Notes under the pieces: model-generated
Databases searched by the model: none
The model's input: only the letters and a program-made list of their open reading frames with translations
Told to the model about the DNA's origin: nothing
Translations under genes and position numbers: made by a program
Part shown: one piece after another, positions 6,293 through 10,747 of the stretch
Numbering within the stretch: position 1 is the stretch's first letter
How the letters are laid out: the number at the start of each line of letters is the position of its first letter
From: CAZWEZ01 sp964632795
Lineage (GTDB): Bacteria; Pseudomonadota; Alphaproteobacteria; Rhodospirillales; 2-02-FULL-58-16
Reading direction: 5' to 3'
NCBI GenBank assembly: GCA_964632795.1
Contig: CAZWEZ010000118.1
Location: 1-10,747 of the forward strand
Length of the DNA: 10,747 bases

Positions 6293-7177
6293 ATGAAGGA
6301 AAGCCCCAGACAGGTCCAGCGCCTGATGGCGCCGGTCAGGAACCTGGTCCAGCGCTTCGCGTACCTGGGCCTGGTCGGGGCCGCGTTCGCGCTGATGCTG
6401 ATGGGCAAGGCGGACATCGTGCTGGTCGAACGTTTCCGCACCCAGGTCACAGATGCCGTCGCCCCGATCCTCGATGCCCTGTCACGGCCCGTCGACGCCG
6501 TCGCCGCGGTGGTCGATCACGTCCGCGAGCTGGCCAACCTCAAGGCCGAGAACGCGCAGCTGCGCCAAGACCGGTCGCGGCTCCTCCAGTGGCAGGCCGC
6601 GGCGCGGCGCCTGGAGGCCGAGAACAAATCGCTCAACGACCTCCTCAGGCTGGTCCCCGAGCCCCGGACCAGCTTCGTCACCGCCCGGGTCATCGGCGAT
6701 ACCGGTGGCGCCTTCGCCCATAACCTGGTCCTCGGCGGGGGCGCCCACACCGGGGTCGCCAAGGGACAGGCCGTGGTCACCGGCGACGGCCTGGTCGGCC
6801 GGGTCACCGACGTCGGCGCCCGCTCGATCCGGGTGCTGCTGATCACCGACCTCAACTCGCGCATTCCAGTCCTCATCGAATCCTCGCGGACCCGCGCCAT
6901 CCTGGCCGGCGACAACTCGGACCGCCCGCGCCTGATCCACCTGCCGCCCGGGGCCACGGTGTCGCCCGGCGAGCGCGTCGTCACGTCGGGCCACGGCGAC
7001 GCCTTCCCGCCCGGGCTGCCGGTGGGGGTGGTGGCCAAGGTCAGCGACGGCGGCATCGAGGTCCAGCCCCTGGTCGAGCGCAACCGCCTCGAATACGTCC
7101 GCATCGTCAATTTCAACTTGCCCGGGGTCCGTCCCCCGATGGCCCCGGGGGACGGGACGAAGACCAAGGTGCACTGA
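6293..7177 (+). CDS. mreC: Rod-shape-determining protein MreC
   Basis: A bitopic inner-membrane scaffold that links MreB with the periplasmic part of the elongasome and activates PBP2/RodA. The protein has 294 residues, a normal length. It has a short basic cytoplasmic N-terminus, one membrane segment at about residues 22-38 (LGLVGAAFALMLM), a coiled coil at about 68-121 (ELANLKAENAQLRQDR, RRLEAENKSLNDLL) and then the beta-rich MreC domain with VVTGDGLVGRVTDVG and SRIPVLI. No alternative in-frame start lies between the TAG at 6266 and this ATG. The ribosome binding site is weak (GGGCG close to the start). It follows the hairpin/palindrome island and is followed by mreD after 2 bases. Confidence 0.95.
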   Translation: MKESPRQVQRLMAPVRNLVQRFAYLGLVGAAFALMLMGKADIVLVERFRTQVTDAVAPILDALSRPVDAVAAVVDHVRELANLKAENAQLRQDRSRLLQWQAAARRLEAENKSLNDLLRLVPEPRTSFVTARVIGDTGGAFAHNLVLGGGAHTGVAKGQAVVTGDGLVGRVTDVGARSIRVLLITDLNSRIPVLIESSRTRAILAGDNSDRPRLIHLPPGATVSPGERVVTSGHGDAFPPGLPVGVVAKVSDGGIEVQPLVERNRLEYVRIVNFNLPGVRPPMAPGDGTKTKVH

Positions 7178-7183
7178 TAATGA
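7161..7183 (+). repeat. Near-copy of the left half of the 6234 palindrome, at the mreC/mreD junction
   Basis: Aligned with 6234-6256, 21 of 23 positions are identical, including the unbroken 13-mer GCACTGATAATGA and CCAAGG before it. Here the sequence encodes the last residues of MreC, its stop, the mreD ribosome binding site (AAGG) and the mreD start codon. The right arm of the palindrome is absent. Confidence 0.7.
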
Positions 7184-7695
7184 AGTCCTCGCTGTGGCTC
7201 CGGGTGGACGCCCTGGCCCGCCGGCTGACCCCCTTCGGGCTGACCCTGGTCCTGGTCATCCTCGGCGTCCTCCCCCTGCACCTTCCCGGCTACGAGCGGG
7301 TGGTCCCGTTGCTGCCCCTGATCGCGGTCTATCACTGGACCATCTACCGCCCGGAGCTGTTGCCGGCGTACGCGGTGTTCGTGATCGGCCTGTTGCAGGA
7401 CACCCTGGGCGGCACGCCGATCGGCATCAACGCGGTGGTCTTCCTGTGCGTTTACGGGGTGGTGATGTCCCAGCGGACGTTCTTCATCGGCAAGTCGTTC
7501 GTCATCGTGTGGCTGGGCTTCGCCCTGGTCGCGGCGGGCGCGGTGGGGCTCGGCTGGCTGCTGGTCTCGGCCTACAACATGACCCTGGTCAGGCCCCACG
7601 CGGCGCTGTTCCAGTACCTGGTGACGTTGGGCACGTTCCCGATCCTGGCCTGGTTCTTCCTGCGCTGGCAGCGGACCTTCCTGGGGCAGGAATGA
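7180..7695 (+). CDS. mreD: Rod-shape-determining protein MreD
   Basis: A small polytopic inner-membrane protein (171 residues) that works with MreC in the elongasome. About five to six hydrophobic segments are visible: roughly residues 20-36, 41-53, 62-77, 84-98, 105-129 and 143-162. The family signature is the block YRPELLP followed by IGLLQDTLGGTPIGIN and the next helix. It starts 2 bases after the mreC stop with AAGG about 10 bases upstream, which implies translational coupling, and it ends 1 base before the mrdA start. The sequence is weakly conserved in this family, so position in the cluster adds to the identification. Confidence 0.93.
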   Translation: MKSSLWLRVDALARRLTPFGLTLVLVILGVLPLHLPGYERVVPLLPLIAVYHWTIYRPELLPAYAVFVIGLLQDTLGGTPIGINAVVFLCVYGVVMSQRTFFIGKSFVIVWLGFALVAAGAVGLGWLLVSAYNMTLVRPHAALFQYLVTLGTFPILAWFFLRWQRTFLGQE

Positions 7696-7696
7696 G

Positions 7697-9580
7697 ATGC
7701 ACAGGGATACCGACCGCCACAAGCTGTTCAGCCGGCGCATGGCGATGCTGGCGGGGGGCAAGGCGGTCCTGCTGTCGGCGCTGGTCGGGCGCATGTACTA
7801 CCTGCAGGTCGTCGAATCCGACCGCTACGCGACGCTGGCCGACGAGAACCGGATCAATCTGAGGCTGCTGCCGCCGCCGCGCGGGCGGGTCGTCGACCGC
7901 TTCGGCCGGGAGATGGCGACCAACCGCCAGAACTACCGGGTGGTGCTGATCTCCGAACAAATCGGCGAAGGCGGCGTCGAAGAGGCGCTGAGCCGGCTCG
8001 GCGCCGTGATCCCCATCGGCGAGAGCGAACGGCGCCGCATCCTGCGCGAGATCCGGCGCAAGCGCGGGTTCATCCCGATCACCGTGCGCGACAACTTGAA
8101 CTGGAACGAGGTGGCGCGGATCGAGGTCAACGCCCCGGACCTGCCCGGGGTGATGATCGACGTCGGCCAGAGCCGCCACTACCCCTACGGCGCGGACACC
8201 GCCCACCTCCTGGGCTACGTGGCCGCCGTCTCGGAGAGCGAATTGACCGGCGATCCGCTGTTGGAGCTGCCCGGTTTCAGGGTCGGCAAGTCGGGCATCG
8301 AGAAGGTCCACGACCTGGCCTTGCGGGGCACCGGGGGCAGTTCCCAGGTCGAGGTCAACGCGCTGGGGCGGGTGATCAAGGAACTGACCCGCCAGGAGGG
8401 CCAGCCCGGGGCCGAGGTCGTCCTGACCGTCGATCTGGAACTGCAGAAGATGGTCAGCCGCCGCCTCGACGGGCAAAGCGCCGCCGCCGTGGTCATCGAC
8501 ATCCACGCCGGCGACGTGCTGGCCATGGCCTCGACGCCCAGCTTCGATCCCAACGCCTTCAACAAGGGGCTGAGCCGCGAGGAATGGAACCTGCTGGCCT
8601 CCAACCCCCGGGCGCCGCTGATCAACAAGACCATCGCCGGCCTCTATGCGCCCGGCTCGACGTTCAAGATGGTGGTCGCCATGGCGGCGCTGGAGAAGGG
8701 CGTCATCACACCGCGCAGCGAGGTCTTCTGCAGCGGCTCGGTGAAGCTCGGCAACGCCGAGTTCTTCTGCTGGAAGAAGGGCGGCCACGGCATCGTCAAC
8801 CTGGCCAAGGGGATCACCCAGTCCTGCGACGTCTACTTCTACGAGGTCGCCCGGCGCACCGGCGTCGACCGCATCACCGCCATGGCCAATCGCCTGGGGA
8901 TGGGGAGGCGGCTGGGCATCGATCTGCCCGGCGAGCAGCCGGGCCTGATGCCGACCCGCAAATGGAAGAAGTCCGTCATCGGCATCCCGTGGCAGAAGGG
9001 CGAGACCCTGCTCGCCGGGATCGGCCAGGGCTACATCCTGGCGACGCCGCTGCAGTTGGCGGTGATGGTGGCGCGGCTGGTCAACGGCGGGTTCGAGGTC
9101 AAACCCCACCTGACCCACGACATCGACGGCCCCGGGCGGGAGTCTCCGGCGGCGCCCGCCGCGGGGCGCAGTCTCGGCCTGTCGCCGCTCCACCTCAAGG
9201 CGGTCGGCGACGCCATGATCGCGGTGGTCAACGACCCCATGGGCACCGCCTACCGCCGGCGGATCGAGGTTCCCGGCTTCGAGATGGGCGGCAAGACGGG
9301 GACCGCGCAGGTGCGGCGCATCTCCAAGGCCGAGCGTGAACAGGGGGTGATCAAGAACAAGGAACTGCCGTGGAAGGAACGCGACCACGCCATGTTCGTC
9401 GGCTTCGCGCCGGTGGTGGCGCCGCGCTATGCGGTCGCCGTGGTGGTCGAGCACGGCGGCGGCGGCTCGACGGTGGCGGCGCCGATCGCCCGCGACATCC
9501 TGCTCGAGGCCCAGCGCCGCGACTCGGCGCGCCCGGGCTACCGGCGTGAAGCCGCCGTGGCGGGGCCGGGAACGGGATGA
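7697..9580 (+). CDS. mrdA: Penicillin-binding protein 2, peptidoglycan D,D-transpeptidase of the elongasome
   Basis: Class B monofunctional transpeptidase that cross-links peptidoglycan during side-wall growth, acting in the periplasm while anchored in the inner membrane. The 627 residues match PBP2. It has a cytoplasmic basic N-terminus, a membrane anchor at about 15-35, and the PBP dimer/pedestal domain from PPPRGRVVDRFGRE (about 58-72) to about 235. The transpeptidase domain carries all three active-site motifs: S321-T322-F323-K324 (SxxK, nucleophile S321), S376-C377-D378 (the SxD variant usual in PBP2) and K533-T534-G535-T536 (KTG). The ATG follows the mreD stop by 1 base, with AGGA 5 bases upstream. 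Its partner glycosyltransferase, rodA, follows after 7 bases. Confidence 0.96.
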   Translation: MHRDTDRHKLFSRRMAMLAGGKAVLLSALVGRMYYLQVVESDRYATLADENRINLRLLPPPRGRVVDRFGREMATNRQNYRVVLISEQIGEGGVEEALSRLGAVIPIGESERRRILREIRRKRGFIPITVRDNLNWNEVARIEVNAPDLPGVMIDVGQSRHYPYGADTAHLLGYVAAVSESELTGDPLLELPGFRVGKSGIEKVHDLALRGTGGSSQVEVNALGRVIKELTRQEGQPGAEVVLTVDLELQKMVSRRLDGQSAAAVVIDIHAGDVLAMASTPSFDPNAFNKGLSREEWNLLASNPRAPLINKTIAGLYAPGSTFKMVVAMAALEKGVITPRSEVFCSGSVKLGNAEFFCWKKGGHGIVNLAKGITQSCDVYFYEVARRTGVDRITAMANRLGMGRRLGIDLPGEQPGLMPTRKWKKSVIGIPWQKGETLLAGIGQGYILATPLQLAVMVARLVNGGFEVKPHLTHDIDGPGRESPAAPAAGRSLGLSPLHLKAVGDAMIAVVNDPMGTAYRRRIEVPGFEMGGKTGTAQVRRISKAEREQGVIKNKELPWKERDHAMFVGFAPVVAPRYAVAVVVEHGGGGSTVAAPIARDILLEAQRRDSARPGYRREAAVAGPGTG

Positions 9581-9587
9581 GGCGGCG

Positions 9588-10733
9588 ATGATCGAGCTCG
9601 GACTCAACCGGCCCCAGCTGACCCTGAGTCAGAAGCTGTGGCAGATCCACTGGCTGTTCGTGCTGCTGCTGGCGGCGACCGCCGGGATCGGTTTCGCCAT
9701 GCTGTATTCGGCGGCCGGGGGCCACCTCGACCCCTGGGCCTCGCGCCAGATGGCCAGGTTCGCGTTCGGACTGGCGGTGCTGGTGGCGGTGGCGGTGACC
9801 GACATCCGCCTGTGGCTGCGCTATGCGTATGCCTTCTACGCCCTGTCGCTGGTCCTGCTGGGGGCGGTCGAGTTCGGCGGCACGGTGGGGATGGGGGCCC
9901 AGCGGTGGATCGACCTCGGGATCGTCAACCTGCAGCCCTCCGAGTTGATGAAGGTCGCCCTGGTGCTGGCCCTGGCCCGCTACTTCCACGGCGGCAGCAT
10001 CGAGGACGTCGGGCGGCCACTGTTCCTGCTCACGCCGCTGTTGATGGTCGGTGCGCCGACGGCGCTGGTCCTGCGCCAGCCCGACCTGGGGACGGCGATG
10101 ATCCTGGTCATCGCCAGCGTCGTCCTGTTCTTCCTGGCCGGCATCCGGCTTCGCAACTTCGCCCTGCTGGGGGTGGCGGCGGCGGCCGCGGGACCGGCGT
10201 TGTGGCCGTTCCTCAAGGACTACCAGAAGGTCCGGGTGCTGACCTTCCTCGATCCCCAGCGCGACCCGCTGGGCGGCGGCTACCACATCATCCAGTCGAA
10301 GATCGCGCTCGGCTCGGGCGGCCTCTTCGGCAAGGGCTTCATGCAGGGCACCCAGAGCGGCCTCAACTTCCTGCCCGAGAAGCAGACCGACTTCATCTTC
10401 ACCATGCTGGCCGAGGAGTTCGGGCTGGTCGGCGGGCTGACCCTGCTCGGCCTGTACGTGCTGTTGCTGGTCTACGGGATCGCCATCTCGCTGCGCTCGC
10501 GCAGCCACTTCGGCCGCCTGCTGGGGATGGGGGTGACGACCACCTTCTTCCTCTACGTGTTCATCAACATCGCCATGGTGATGGGGCTGATCCCGGTGGT
10601 CGGGGTGCCGCTGCCGCTGATCTCGTACGGCGGCACGGCGATGATCACGCTGCTGTTCGGCTTCGGCCTGCTGATGGGGGTCGCGGTCCACCGCGACGTC
10701 CAGATCGGCCGCCGCGGCGTCGCCGAACCGTGA
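9588..10733 (+). CDS. rodA: SEDS peptidoglycan glycosyltransferase RodA
   Basis: Polymerises glycan strands from lipid II in the inner membrane as the partner of PBP2. The protein has 381 residues and about ten hydrophobic segments. SEDS signatures present are QPSELMKVALVLALA, RQPDLGTAMIL, GGGYHIIQSKIALGSGG, LPEKQTDFIF and the C-terminal GVPLPLISYGGTAM. In LPEKQTDF, E264 and D268 align by spacing with the essential E and D of E. coli RodA (E258/D262). The start at 9588 is chosen because RodA homology begins there and GAGG lies 5 bases upstream; the frame is open further upstream inside mrdA but encodes arginine-rich sequence unlike RodA. The gene is also called mrdB. Only 14 bases follow its stop in the window. 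Confidence 0.96.
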   Translation: MIELGLNRPQLTLSQKLWQIHWLFVLLLAATAGIGFAMLYSAAGGHLDPWASRQMARFAFGLAVLVAVAVTDIRLWLRYAYAFYALSLVLLGAVEFGGTVGMGAQRWIDLGIVNLQPSELMKVALVLALARYFHGGSIEDVGRPLFLLTPLLMVGAPTALVLRQPDLGTAMILVIASVVLFFLAGIRLRNFALLGVAAAAAGPALWPFLKDYQKVRVLTFLDPQRDPLGGGYHIIQSKIALGSGGLFGKGFMQGTQSGLNFLPEKQTDFIFTMLAEEFGLVGGLTLLGLYVLLLVYGIAISLRSRSHFGRLLGMGVTTTFFLYVFINIAMVMGLIPVVGVPLPLISYGGTAMITLLFGFGLLMGVAVHRDVQIGRRGVAEP

Positions 10734-10747
10734 GCGCCCCCCCGCCC

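Noticed and set aside
9429..9587. Upstream extension of the rodA frame into mrdA
   Set aside because: The added 53 residues are arginine/alanine-rich shadow of mrdA. RodA similarity and a ribosome binding site both place the start at 9588.
7589..9607. 672-codon minus-strand open frame opposite mrdA
   Set aside because: It is the antisense shadow of PBP2 with H/D/R/G-rich sequence and no recognisable domain. A similar one covers rodA (9351-10691).

Overview
The window is GC-rich with strong G/C bias at third codon positions. Every gene I accept lies on the plus strand. The right two thirds carry leuA followed by mreB-mreC-mreD-mrdA-rodA. This order, the protein sequences and the composition fit an alphaproteobacterium, most likely of the Rhodospirillales type; the genus cannot be settled from this sequence.

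Left part (1-3023): the 3' portion of a TolB/FlgO-like plus TPR protein of the kind fused to class III adenylate cyclase or CadC-like winged-helix domains. Then comes a class III (PLP) aminotransferase, translationally coupled through an ATGA overlap to a small GFA/CENP-V-type zinc protein. This part looks accessory and is visibly less GC-biased in places than what follows.

Middle (3024-4943): a 363-base gap holds a good sigma70-like promoter, a 41-codon leader ORF with 9 leucines in 15 consecutive residues, and competing RNA stems around the leader stop. It is followed by leuA (2-isopropylmalate synthase). This reads as leucine-responsive attenuation of leuA and is the most informative non-coding element in the window.

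Right part (5094-10733): the cell-shape and elongasome cluster. MreB is the actin-like filament, MreC and MreD are membrane scaffold proteins, PBP2 (mrdA) is the transpeptidase and RodA is the SEDS glycosyltransferase. mreC to rodA are tightly packed (gaps of 1-7 bases) and should be co-translated. mreB is set apart from mreC by a 158-base AT-richer island with a plausible promoter, a small hairpin and a perfect 10-bp inverted repeat. The left arm and loop of that repeat are nearly duplicated at the mreC/mreD junction.

No rRNA, tRNA, CRISPR array, insertion sequence or phage gene was seen. I found no clearly new multi-gene system. The items most worth a second look are the leuA leader and the palindrome with its echo at the mreC-mreD boundary.
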